A stretch of DNA of 6,659 bases from JACAEY01 sp049700155 (GCA_049700155.1 JBNAVX010000124.1:1-6659); one strand, 5' to 3'. Numbered from the stretch's first letter, positions 1-6,083 are shown. Notes: generated by a model from the sequence alone, not told the origin. Translations and numbers: made by a program.

Positions 1-94
1 CTATAGGGATAGAAGAAAGGTATGGGAGTTCCATTAATAAAAGGATGTGTCATATACACAAATAGTTTCCCATATGTGCAAGAATGATTTTTAC

Positions 95-208
95 GTAACT
101 TCTCATGCATCATGATGCACCCTTAATAAATGAAATTTTCAATTTCAAGGTAACTTTCATGCATCATGATGCACCCTTAATTGATGAAATTTCTAATTTC
201 AAGGTAAC
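95..208. repeat. Two-unit 54-55 bp tandem repeat with a 14 bp palindrome and a second hairpin per unit
   Basis: Unit 1 is 95-149 and unit 2 is 150-203, with a third partial start (GTAAC) at 204-208. Each unit contains the perfect 14 bp palindrome TGCATCATGATGCA (106-119 and 160-173) and a six-base-pair hairpin GAAATT-3 nt-AATTTC (132-146 and 186-200). The units differ by about four substitutions and one single-base indel. In the second hairpin only the loop differs (TTC against TCT), while both stems are intact. The palindromes are 54 bp apart, about five helical turns, so they could be paired protein-binding sites. They could equally be remnants of a dispersed repeat. Function unknown. Confidence 0.8.
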
Positions 209-276
209 AGAGAAAAATTGGAACAGGTAAAAACTAAAATGGGGCAGGTTCTATTTTTTTCTCAACTGCTCATGAA

Positions 277-322
277 CCCTATTTCCCTTTAGCATACCTT
301 ACTACCATAATCTGTAGTTCGT
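277..322. repeat. 46 bp diverged repeat, copy A (partner at 962-1007)
   Basis: Ungapped alignment with 962-1007 gives 36 identical positions of 46, and nine of the ten differences are transitions. On the minus strand it lies after the zinc-finger gene. In one minus-strand frame both copies read as a short tail ending VVR..KG. and a stop codon (VVRYAKGK here, VVRHVKGE in the other copy). This could be the 3' end of a duplicated lost gene or a non-coding dispersed repeat. I cannot tell which. Confidence 0.6.
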
Positions 323-370
323 AACCATTATCTGTGACCGTGATTGAAAAGATGGACTCAATCCCCTCCC

Positions 371-613
371 TCAAGTAGATAGAGTTGTAACTTCTACTAC
401 GTGATGCTTCTTGCGAGCATCGTTTACTATTTCTTCTAATTTTGATGCGATTGTATCCTCGATCCAATCCGCACCACATTGTGAACACACAGTCGCAGGT
501 ACATCCCTCACAACCACAACACCGAACCCTAAATCCACTGTAAAAGTAGTTTTCCCTACTTTTTTAGTCCCTCCACAGAGCGGACACCTACCTGGCAATG
601 ACTTAACTACCAT
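371..613 (-). CDS. YgiT-type zinc-finger protein (MqsA-like antitoxin N-domain), 80 aa
   Basis: Small zinc-finger protein of the YgiT/MqsA N-terminal type, the usual partner of DUF4258 toxin-like proteins. From the chosen start, two zinc-binding knuckles are visible: CPLCGG (Cys10, Cys13) and CSQCG (Cys43, Cys46). About 30 residues of beta-rich sequence lie between them, and a charged helix (SKLEEIVNDARKK) follows. There is no C-terminal HTH as in full MqsA, which is normal for the short YgiT group; these are thought to neutralise the partner toxin through the zinc domain. The start at 613 is preferred over an upstream in-frame ATG at 643 because AAGGAGG sits four bases before it. The upstream DUF4258 frame overlaps this gene by 11 bp, so the pair was translationally coupled. 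Family role is established knowledge; antitoxin activity here is inferred. Confidence 0.88.
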   Translation of the reverse strand: MVVKSLPGRCPLCGGTKKVGKTTFTVDLGFGVVVVRDVPATVCSQCGADWIEDTIASKLEEIVNDARKKHHVVEVTTLST

Positions 614-923
614 GTTGCCTCCTTGTCTTGTAATCCGGTTCAAAGTGTTCTAAATCAGGTCTATATGCTGTAATAATAAAACAGTAACCACTTTCAGAAT
701 CAAGAGCTGTAACCACATGAAATGGTTCTCCTTTGTCCCAACCTAAGAATAAGGCACTTGGCTAAGGGTCATCATCAGGATAATCTTCTATAAGTTCCCC
801 TGACAACAAAACCTCTTTAACAGTGTCCCTGGAGATCCCTCTTTCCATCATTCTTTCAAGTGCATGTCTTTGCCATTCAATTTTACTATCTTCAATAGCT
901 GCCCTCAGTTTATCTCTATCCAT
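603..923 (-). pseudogene. DUF4258 toxin-like gene interrupted by one in-frame TAG
   Basis: Reading from ATG at 923, the frame gives MDRDKLRAAIEDSKIEWQRH then a helix with ERMMERGIS and a strand ending LIEDYPDDDP (53 codons). A TAG codon follows at 764-762 (codon 54). The same frame then continues without further damage through PSALFLGWDKGEPFHVVTAL, a segment with CFIITAYRPD, and ends HFEPDYKTRRQHGS at a TAA (605-603). This is a complete DUF4258 protein of about 106 codons: WxxHALERM near the start, PYPSxLFLG in the middle, HVV and ITAYxPD near the end. The TAG falls where relatives normally carry tyrosine (DDDPYPS), so a single TAT or TAC to TAG change explains it. DUF4258 proteins pair with YgiT-type antitoxins, and the antitoxin frame starts 11 bp before this frame ends. 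No clear Shine-Dalgarno precedes ATG 923. Sequencing error or stop-codon readthrough remain possible. Confidence 0.85.
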
Positions 924-1043
924 CTGGGATCATTTTAAGAATGCCTGCCGATATTCCAAAAGCCTATTCCCCTTTAACATGTCTTACTACTATAATTCGT
1001 GATTCGTGTCCGTAATCCATGACTTATCCACCTGTTAAAATAC
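924..1043. other. Gap between the two broken toxin genes, with copy B of the 46 bp repeat
   Basis: On the minus strand this gap separates the RelE-like remnant from the DUF4258 gene. It consists mainly of copy B of the repeat (962-1007). A short minus-strand frame from ATG 1020 ends inside the repeat (18 codons, MDYGHESRIIVVRHVKGE). I see no promoter or terminator that I would defend. Confidence 0.45.
962..1007. repeat. 46 bp diverged repeat, copy B (partner at 277-322)
   Basis: Partner of the block at 277-322, 36 of 46 positions identical without gaps. It lies just downstream (minus-strand sense) of the RelE-like remnant, as copy A lies just downstream of the DUF4258/zinc-finger pair, so each toxin unit is followed by one copy. 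That suggests a duplicated module end or shared insertion target, by inference only. Confidence 0.6.
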
Positions 1044-1313
1044 CTATCTATAGGACCTTCTTCTATCAGTAATCACCTCGATATAAATGATTTTTTCTTA
1101 TTCATCCACAGAGTAAATGATTCTTAAGCCTCCCGACCTGTATCTATAATTTCCTTCAAACTCTCCGTGCAATTTCTTTATGTTTGCATGATAAAAAGGT
1201 TCTTTAGCTATGGTTTCAAAACACCTATTCAGAATCCTTACAGTCTTATCATAGTTTCTTACATTATAGCATCTCTTCCTGACACCTGTCTTAGTATATC
1301 GCTGATATGGTGG
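1044..1313 (-). pseudogene. RelE/ParE-family toxin remnant: no start codon, internal TAA
   Basis: The minus-strand frame from about 1313 to 1044 reads into a clear RelE/ParE C-terminal two thirds: DKTVRIL, FETIAKEPFYHANIKKL, HGEFEGNYRYRSGGLRIIYS, VDE, then a TAA stop at 1100-1098, then EKIIYIEVITDRRRSYR and a TAG (1046-1044). The pattern KKL-GE-EG-YRYR-GG-RIIY-VDE-KIIYI is the conserved beta-sheet of RelE/ParE ribonuclease or gyrase toxins. The TAA lies in the turn before the last strand, where relatives have E or K, so one base change is enough. Upstream the sequence is degraded: it reads YQRYTKTGVRKRC in frame, with no ATG and a TAA at 1316-1314. A normal family member is about 85-95 residues. 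No recognisable antitoxin gene is left upstream. Non-functional as read. Confidence 0.75.
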
Positions 1314-1607
1314 TTAAACCAAATGCGAGATGATTCTATAGAAGCACTACAAACTGACCCTAACATGTGACTCCCTTTGTCCCATGTTCAGCATTTGTCT
1401 CGTTTACTGCTTTCTCAAATTCTAACCTCAAAAAAGTGATAGAATTTGGCTGAAAATACTGCTAAACTTATTCTTATACACCTCTGGTCAGGGTTTTTTA
1501 GTTGCATAACCGTATTCCCCAGATCAAAATATATATAAGTTATATAAGACTTATTTAGGACAAGTCTGAGTTTAGATGATCAGAAATACAAAATTTTGAA
1601 CACTGTC
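1314..1607. other. Non-coding gap between the toxin remnant and the beta-helix gene
   Basis: No recognisable gene. Two short minus-strand frames are present: 1507-1415 (30 codons, preceded by GGGGAA) and 1366-1259 (35 codons, preceded by AAAGGGAG). Neither resembles a known antitoxin, although their place upstream of the RelE-like remnant is where an antitoxin would have been. A weak hairpin AGACTT-9 nt-AAGTCT (1547-1567) lies about 40 bp past the beta-helix stop codon. It has no convincing T-run, so I do not call it a terminator. Confidence 0.4.
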
Positions 1608-2459
1608 TTAAGGGCCTAATACATAACTGTTAAATCCGAAAGTGCATGTTAAACAATCAGAAATATCGGGATAGCCCAATCCAGATTGGTCGTTCATGCC
1701 AGCTGTGTTTCCATCTACAAGGCAAAAACTAAGACCAAAATAGATACCATAGTCACCATTAAGATCAACAGTGTTATTTTTTACTGTAGAGCCTCCTTCT
1801 TCAATAAAGATACCATCCCATCCATTTCCACAAACAGTGTTACTGATTATAGTGCTTCCACCATAATTATATATACCGAAAGAATTATTAGCATTTACAA
1901 TATTTCCCATAATTGTACATCCTATATAGGTATTGATGCCACTAAACCCATTGGAATTTACAGTATTGCCAGTAATTGTAGAAGATAAATAAATTGCAAT
2001 GCCATGCTCATAATTATATGACACAGTACAGCTTTGAACTAAGTTGTTATAACCATTAAGATAAATACCACTACCCTTGTTTCCAATTACTCTTACATTT
2101 ATAATTCTATGGGAATTGCCAGAGTTGCTTTCTTCATAAATACCATTCAAGCCGAAGTTCCTAATAGTCCCATTCTTTATCTCTACATTTGTTCTACCGT
2201 TTATGTAAATACCATGGTAGCCCCCACTACTAGACCCTTTGATACTATGCCCCATAAGGTCTATTGTCACATGGTTCTTGTTTACTATGATTCCATGGTT
2301 TGTTGATGACAAGTCTTTTGTGATGTAGTAAGAACCAGAAGAGTTTATTGTATAAGGAAGTGATGTTATCTCTGTAGCAGCCTCTAATGATGCTATACCT
2401 AATACAAAAGAAATAATTAATAAACTGAAAATTAAATATAGAGTTTTCATTTCCCTCAT
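1608..2459 (-). CDS. Secreted right-handed parallel beta-helix repeat protein, about 283 aa
   Basis: Numbering from ATG 2459: a signal peptide (residues 1-28, hydrophobic core LYLIFSLLIISFVLG, likely cleavage after LEA) sends the protein across the inner membrane. The mature part is a parallel beta-helix of the pectate-lyase-like/NosD type. GI-aromatic turns recur at about 106, 131, 153, 174, 195, 216 and 238, and GNTV-like turns at 164, 185, 207, 229 and 250, giving a 21-22 residue coil. The N-terminal cap (TSLPYTINSSGSYYITKDL) and C-terminal DCLTCTF with two cysteines look complete. No catalytic residues of a known polysaccharide lyase stand out, so carbohydrate binding or surface structure is as likely as an enzyme. 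Starts are possible at GTG 2471, ATG 2459 and ATG 2450; 2459 is chosen because GGTGG lies eight bases upstream. The gene stands alone, and no promoter is evident close by. Confidence 0.85.
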   Translation of the reverse strand: MREMKTLYLIFSLLIISFVLGIASLEAATEITSLPYTINSSGSYYITKDLSSTNHGIIVNKNHVTIDLMGHSIKGSSSGGYHGIYINGRTNVEIKNGTIRNFGLNGIYEESNSGNSHRIINVRVIGNKGSGIYLNGYNNLVQSCTVSYNYEHGIAIYLSSTITGNTVNSNGFSGINTYIGCTIMGNIVNANNSFGIYNYGGSTIISNTVCGNGWDGIFIEEGGSTVKNNTVDLNGDYGIYFGLSFCLVDGNTAGMNDQSGLGYPDISDCLTCTFGFNSYVLGP

Positions 2460-2540
2460 GGTATAATCCACCGTATTGTCAAAAGTTTTTAAGTAAATTC
2501 TTTAAATATCCTTTATCTTCAAGGTGTTAGTTCATTTTCC

Positions 2541-2610
2541 GTCATTCCCCGATTTAATCGGGGAATCCAGTCCCTTTTTTCTGGATTGTCCGATCAAGTC
2601 GGACAATGAC
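2541..2610. repeat. Composite palindromic repeat: two 30 bp arms, each itself a hairpin, around a 10 bp spacer
   Basis: The left arm (2541-2570) begins GTCATTCCCCGA and ends AATCCAG. The right arm (2581-2610) begins CTGGATT and ends CAATGAC. The arms are inverted copies matching at 24 of 30 positions, separated by TCCCTTTTTT. Each arm also folds on itself: CCCCGAT-TTA-ATCGGGG on the left, and GTCCGAT-CAA-GTCGGAC on the right. The differences between arms at the hairpin bases are paired, so both stems stay closed. This layout matches REP/BIME-like or small non-autonomous mobile repeats with GTCATTCCC...GGGAATCCAG ends that are scattered in many bacterial genomes. It lies about 80 bp upstream of the beta-helix gene and could influence its mRNA. 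Confidence 0.85.
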
Positions 2611-2883
2611 AATAGAAATGAAATCCTTTTTTGAAAACATTGATGACCACCTCAGAGCCCTGAAAATCAGGGTCACCATATCTGAAATAGGAGACCTTAG
2701 CTTTGTCTATAGTTTCAAAAGGGATTGGCTGTGAGAGGGCATTTTGATGAAGACATAAAAATATGGTGAATATAGAAGTGAATACTAAATGGAATCTAAA
2801 ATCTAATAGGTATTTCTTTACCCCATCTCTTCTTCTCCCCCGTATAAGAAATAGATAATCAGAAAAGAAGAGTTTTGATAAAA

Positions 2884-2911
2884 ATTATACCCATAAAGTG
2901 CCTTTTGCCAA
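2884..2911 (-). promoter_or_regulatory. Possible sigma-70-type promoter facing the beta-helix gene
   Basis: On the minus strand TTGGCA (2911-2906) is followed after 16 bp by TATAAT (2889-2884). Both hexamers are close to consensus. The nearest gene in that direction starts at 2459, so the leader would be about 420 nt and would include the composite repeat. In AT-rich DNA such matches occur by chance. Confidence 0.3.
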
Positions 2912-3073
2912 CAGGTATTTATTTTTCATTGTTACGTATCACCTTTTTTGAGATGAACTCTAAACTATCGTTCTAAACTTGTTTTAAAATCTTTTCAAAA
3001 TAGTCTTATTCCTTTATCTCACTATATTTGAAAATGTTTTTACTTATATCAAATAATTTGGAGCAGAACAATT

Positions 3074-3799
3074 TTATTTATTTTTTAATAAATGTTGAAA
3101 TCTCTGAGCATCCTGAAACATAAAAATATTGTTAAACATAAAATAAGTGTCTTCTTTTTTATCAACCATTGCCTTTAATCTAAGTAGGTCTTCATGGGTA
3201 TATTGATATTTGTAGCCTCCTATTCCATGCAAACGGTAATAGCGAAGATTACCATATAATGGTCTTGCCTTAAATGGGTCTACTACATGCACAAGCTCAA
3301 GGTCTTTACATATAGACTCAATATCTTTTTCATCCCATTTACCTCTTGGTTCCCAGGCAATAACGAATTTTTCTCTATTGATATAAGAGAAGAATTTTTT
3401 AAGGTTGTGTTTGTTTTTTTCTGAAGGGATAAAGCTCGGAGGACTTTGAAAGACTATAATCTTTGCATTTAATACCTCAGCTATTTTTCTTGTAATTTCC
3501 CATGCATATAAGACTTCATCCGTTGGTTTAAATGAACCATAATGATTCTTGTTATTTCGGTTAATGCCAACCTTCAATTTTCTATACGTAGGACATTTTG
3601 GGTCATGGGTGATTAGTTGCCATGCCTTCATGTTGTATTCAAAATCTTTTGGTGACTCATCACGCCATTTTTTCGCAGTATTTATTTCAGGAGGCTGATA
3701 AAATGTCTGTTGTAATTCTACAGTTTTAAAAGTATTAAAGTATTTTGCCCTTGATACCGGAAAACCACAACAGCCTATTTTTAAAAAAGGATAAGACAT
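3074..3799 (-). CDS. DUF72 (YecE-like) family protein, 241 aa
   Basis: DUF72 proteins are soluble TIM-barrel-like proteins of unknown biochemical function. Family signatures are visible in order: GCCGFP (9-14), VELQQTFYQPP (27-37; relatives usually have VE-N-TFY), the strand YNMKAWQ (55-61), FQSPPSF (117-123), WEPRG (149-153), VHVVDPF (170-176), YYRLHG (187-192) and FMFNN (220-224). The length is at the short end of the family's usual range and the ends look complete. The ATG lies only 6 nt after the DUF401 stop codon and has no good Shine-Dalgarno sequence of its own, so translation probably depends on ribosomes arriving from DUF401. The Gln-Gln replacing the usual Asn-Ser/Thr in the second motif is a subfamily trait rather than damage. 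Function with the upstream carrier is unknown; family assignment is secure. Confidence 0.93.
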   Translation of the reverse strand: MSYPFLKIGCCGFPVSRAKYFNTFKTVELQQTFYQPPEINTAKKWRDESPKDFEYNMKAWQLITHDPKCPTYRKLKVGINRNNKNHYGSFKPTDEVLYAWEITRKIAEVLNAKIIVFQSPPSFIPSEKNKHNLKKFFSYINREKFVIAWEPRGKWDEKDIESICKDLELVHVVDPFKARPLYGNLRYYRLHGIGGYKYQYTHEDLLRLKAMVDKKEDTYFMFNNIFMFQDAQRFQHLLKNK

Positions 3800-3805
3800 A
3801 GCTAA

Positions 3806-4993
3806 TTATCTTAGTATCATGTACTCCACAACTGCAACGAAAAGAAGTATAAGACCGGCGGGTATTATCATCTTATACATTTTCCATAAATCGGCCTTGA
3901 AATATTCTCTTGTCAACACCAAACATATATGAACTGGTGAAAAAAGGACACCAATATATCCAGAGGCAAATGCAAATGATATTGCACTTGTTGATGTACC
4001 TGCGATGCTTATGATAAGAGGAAAAGTGCCTCCTACAAAACCAATAGTTATACCAGTTAGCAAACCTGTAATAAATGGTAGGCTAAAAAGTATTGGAAGT
4101 GTTGGGATCCCTTTCTCTATAAAAAACCCGCTGACATTCCTTACTGCTCCAGAGGATTCCATAGCCTCTTTGAAAAGCATTACACTTACTATCAGAAGAA
4201 TTATGTCAATAGAAAAACCGTGCTTTAGGCAAGACATTATTTTTTTAAAACTATATCTATAAAATACGAATAGTGCTATAACCGAAACAATCAGTGCATA
4301 ATGGAGTTCTATGTGAAATAAAACTACAAGAAGAAGGACGAAAGCAATAGGAGAGAAACTCCAGATACCTTTTTTTGACAGTTTTTCCTCAGTTTTTACT
4401 ATTCCCATATCTCCTTTCATCCCAAAAAGAAAGCCTGTTATCAGCATAAACAATGCATAGGTTAGATTCACAATAATAAGTTTATGTAGTTCTATCTTTG
4501 ATATGACAGATGCGAGGAGAATGCCTGGATATAAAGGAAGGATATATTCCCACGGATGTCTTAACCAGTAGTTGACAAAACCCTTTTCTTCAGGGCTCAT
4601 CTTTGTGTCTTCTGTTGCCTCTGCTACCATAGGAGCAGAAAAATAAGCACCTCCTACAGAAGGAAGGAGTCCTATAAGGAGAGGCATGCTTGCAGCAACA
4701 ATCTTTTTATTTTTGAATATAGCTTTCACAGCATTCATCATCTGTGTAAGCACAGCATGCTCTCTGAGTATCATCTCAAATATACGAATAAACGACAGGG
4801 CGAGGATGAGTTTTATAGTTGCACTATTCATTATTGCCTCTTTACAAGTCTTAAATATTAAAGGAAAACTCATCCAGTAAAGAAGGAATAAAACAGATGA
4901 GGCTATCAGCATAACATAATTTATATTCAGCTTTATCCTGATCAGAAGCAATATTGCTATCAGTGTTAGAGAAATTTTCAAAAGGTCGATCAC
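3806..4993 (-). CDS. DUF401 family membrane protein (ion-transporter superfamily carrier), 395 aa
   Basis: Polytopic inner-membrane protein of the DUF401 family, which belongs to the ion-transporter (IT) clan with carriers such as GntP and DcuC. Roughly ten hydrophobic segments are visible. The family's two re-entrant-type motifs are present and roughly symmetric: LLPSVGGAYFSAPMV (109-123) in the first half, and GFVGGTFPL (318-326) plus FSPVHICLVLTREYF (351-365) in the second half. A conserved NYWLRHPWEY loop (141-150) is also present. Length is typical for the family and no damage is seen. Substrate is unknown; organic anions are the usual guess for this clan. The start is GTG 4993, because an in-frame TAA lies four codons upstream, and no Shine-Dalgarno precedes it (see promoter). 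It is the first gene of an operon with the DUF72 gene, 6 nt apart. Confidence 0.92.
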   Translation of the reverse strand: MIDLLKISLTLIAILLLIRIKLNINYVMLIASSVLFLLYWMSFPLIFKTCKEAIMNSATIKLILALSFIRIFEMILREHAVLTQMMNAVKAIFKNKKIVAASMPLLIGLLPSVGGAYFSAPMVAEATEDTKMSPEEKGFVNYWLRHPWEYILPLYPGILLASVISKIELHKLIIVNLTYALFMLITGFLFGMKGDMGIVKTEEKLSKKGIWSFSPIAFVLLLVVLFHIELHYALIVSVIALFVFYRYSFKKIMSCLKHGFSIDIILLIVSVMLFKEAMESSGAVRNVSGFFIEKGIPTLPILFSLPFITGLLTGITIGFVGGTFPLIISIAGTSTSAISFAFASGYIGVLFSPVHICLVLTREYFKADLWKMYKMIIPAGLILLFVAVVEYMILR

Positions 4994-5001
4994 AATATGA
5001 C

Positions 5002-5030
5002 ATTATATTTCTTTAAGAATATTGAATCAA
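5002..5030 (-). promoter_or_regulatory. Strong sigma-70-type promoter of the DUF401-DUF72 operon, possibly leaderless
   Basis: On the minus strand TTGATT (5030-5025) is followed after exactly 17 bp by a perfect TATAAT (5007-5002). Only eight bases (5001-4994) separate the -10 box from the GTG start of the DUF401 gene. Transcription would therefore begin within a few bases of the start codon, or on its G at 4993, giving a leaderless or nearly leaderless mRNA. This agrees with the lack of a Shine-Dalgarno sequence. Confidence 0.65.
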
Positions 5031-5248
5031 TGACTACACTACCTCTTATTGTAGAAAATGTTTTTTTTCATTATAAATGCTAAAATATTAACAACTTATA
5101 ATTAGATATTGTTTCCTTTACAATCAATACTGTGAATGCATAAATAATGCAGAAATAATTAAATAATCAGAATTGTTTGAAGTCAAAAGTAGCAAGACAG
5201 AATGATCAACATACTTTAGAGACATAAAGAACTATAAGCTAAAATTTT

Positions 5249-5662
5249 ATGTTGAAATTTAGGTCATTTTATTTACCGCTATTTATACTATTCGTTTTTT
5301 TATTTGGACAATTATTTTGCTCTAATTTATCTGCTTATACTGTCACATTATCATGGAATCCCCCCACTACAAATGCTGATGGGACACAGTTAACTGATCT
5401 TGCGGGTTACAGAATATATTACTATAACGAACAAAAGAATTTTTATGAGGTTATCGATGTTGGTAATATAACAAAATATGAAATTGATAACCTTGCAATC
5501 AATATAACAGGGACAACTTATCGCCAGAAGGTACCAGATACAATAATAACAGAAGAAGAAAAAGGTTGTCTTATAAAAGTTATAGGATACAGCTCTTCTG
5601 GCGTTCCATTGGTTGAGGACATATCAGACGGATATTTTTCAATGATTACCCCTGTGAATTAA
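5249..5662 (+). CDS. Small secreted protein with a fibronectin type III-like domain, 137 aa
   Basis: An N-terminal signal peptide (residues 1-29, core LPLFILFVFLFGQLF, likely cleavage after NLSA) is followed directly by a fibronectin type III-like strand pattern. VTLSWNPPT (32-40) opens the domain, LAGYRIYY (51-58) is its typical C strand, and VGNITKYEIDNL (71-82) matches the usual turn before the E strand. KVIGYSSSGVPLVEDIS (110-126) matches the closing VxAxxxxGxES segment. A single domain fills the whole mature protein, so it may be a soluble periplasmic or surface adaptor. Cys24 is not in a good lipobox. The start ATG has no clear Shine-Dalgarno. The gene is divergent from DUF401 across a 255 bp AT-rich gap. 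Specific function unknown. Confidence 0.75.
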   Translation: MLKFRSFYLPLFILFVFLFGQLFCSNLSAYTVTLSWNPPTTNADGTQLTDLAGYRIYYYNEQKNFYEVIDVGNITKYEIDNLAINITGTTYRQKVPDTIITEEEKGCLIKVIGYSSSGVPLVEDISDGYFSMITPVN

Positions 5663-5844
5663 CTTTCACCAACTTATCCATAGATTATTTGTTATATCCA
5701 TTCATTGATATCCAACAAAAGAGATTTCTTCTCCCAAAATAACTAACCTCAAAGTTTTTCTTTGTCATACAAAAAAGATTTTTAAAAAATCTATAAGAAA
5801 AATCATTGCTGCCCAAAATAATCTAAATTCATAAAACAAACCTA

Positions 5845-5906
5845 ACACACCCTTTAATCCCCTCCATTATCTTTTCCCCTCTAAAAAGAGGGGTGAAGGG
5901 GTGTGT
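5845..5906. repeat. Nested inverted repeat with CCCCTCT/AGAGGGG core
   Basis: The outer stem is ACACACCC (5845-5852) with GGGTGTGT (5899-5906). The inner stem is CCCCTCT-AAAA-AGAGGGG (5876-5893). It is much more G+C-rich than the AT-rich surroundings. The layout (ACACCCC...CCCCTCT...AGAGGGG...GGGGTGTGT) is typical of dispersed non-coding bacterial repeats. It is distinct in sequence from the repeat at 2541-2610. Role unknown. Confidence 0.7.
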
Positions 5907-6003
5907 AAAAAAGGATATATAGGTTTTTCTAAAAACTTATTTTGTATAAGTTTGAAGAAAAATAAAATCAGAAATGAGGGTAAAGAGGTGATGACAATCA
6001 CAG

Positions 6004-6022
6004 CTTTTCCACTTTGGAAAAG
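6004..6022. other. Perfect 8 bp hairpin in the leader of the HTH gene
   Basis: CTTTTCCA-CTT-TGGAAAAG is a perfect stem, extendable by a G-T and an A-T pair to 10. It lies about 110 bp before the HTH gene, right after a smaller hairpin (5988-6001). No T-run follows in the plus direction. Confidence 0.45.
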
Positions 6023-6083
6023 TTAAAAAACATATGCGACATTACATAATAGATTAAATTGGTTAAATGAATATAAACAATAG

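Larger units (their letters stand above)
1..370. other. Non-coding stretch with structured repeats, downstream of the zinc-finger gene
   Basis: I see no gene here. The longest plausible frame at the left is a 21-codon ORF (22-87, plus) with no family resemblance. What it holds is a small inverted repeat TGTGT-CATAT-ACACA (46-60), the 54-55 bp tandem repeat (95-208), two imperfect direct copies of a CAGGT-containing word (around 216-231 and 240-252, GGAACAGGT and GGGGCAGGTT), and one copy (277-322) of a 46 bp block that recurs at 962-1007. The CAGGT words resemble sequence often seen next to REP-associated Y1 transposases, but no such transposase is present, so that is only an impression. Confidence 0.5.
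2472..3073. other. 600 bp non-coding gap with a composite inverted repeat
   Basis: No gene is recognisable. Contents: the composite inverted repeat (2541-2610), a perfect small hairpin CCCTGA-AAA-TCAGGG (2658-2672), and a possible minus-strand promoter (2884-2911). There is also a 38-codon plus-strand frame (2618-2734), beginning MKSFFENIDDHLRALKIRV, with no ribosome binding site. Its amino-acid composition looks protein-like but I do not recognise it, so it could be a gene fragment. The remainder is AT-rich sequence without structure that I can defend. Confidence 0.5.

Noticed and set aside
20..24. A REP-associated Y1 transposase suggested by CAGGT-rich flank near 216-252
   Set aside because: No Y1 transposase coding sequence or HUH motif is found in any frame nearby.
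22..87. 21-codon plus-strand ORF with AAAGG nearby
   Set aside because: Too short, spacing to the start is wrong, and the sequence has no recognisable family.
95..208. CRISPR-like array
   Set aside because: The two units are contiguous tandem copies. There are no unique spacers, and no cas gene is present.
279..488. Minus-strand open frame of 69 codons overlapping the zinc-finger gene
   Set aside because: It overlaps the well supported YgiT gene in another frame. Only its last residues are of interest, through the 46 bp repeat.
1167..1370. Plus-strand open frame of 67 codons
   Set aside because: It lies opposite the RelE-like remnant, shows no domain, and has no ribosome site.
1547..1567. 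Terminator of the beta-helix gene
   Set aside because: Only a six-pair stem with a nine-base loop, and no T-run in the minus direction.
2477..2482. TTGACA (minus strand) as the -35 box of the beta-helix gene
   Set aside because: A 17 bp spacing puts the -10 box on the ATG region, where the sequence is ATGAGG. The only TATA-like word is 12 bp away.
5776..5792. AT palindrome as terminator of the fibronectin-III gene
   Set aside because: The stem is entirely A/T except one G-C pair at each end, with no loop room and no clean T-run after it.
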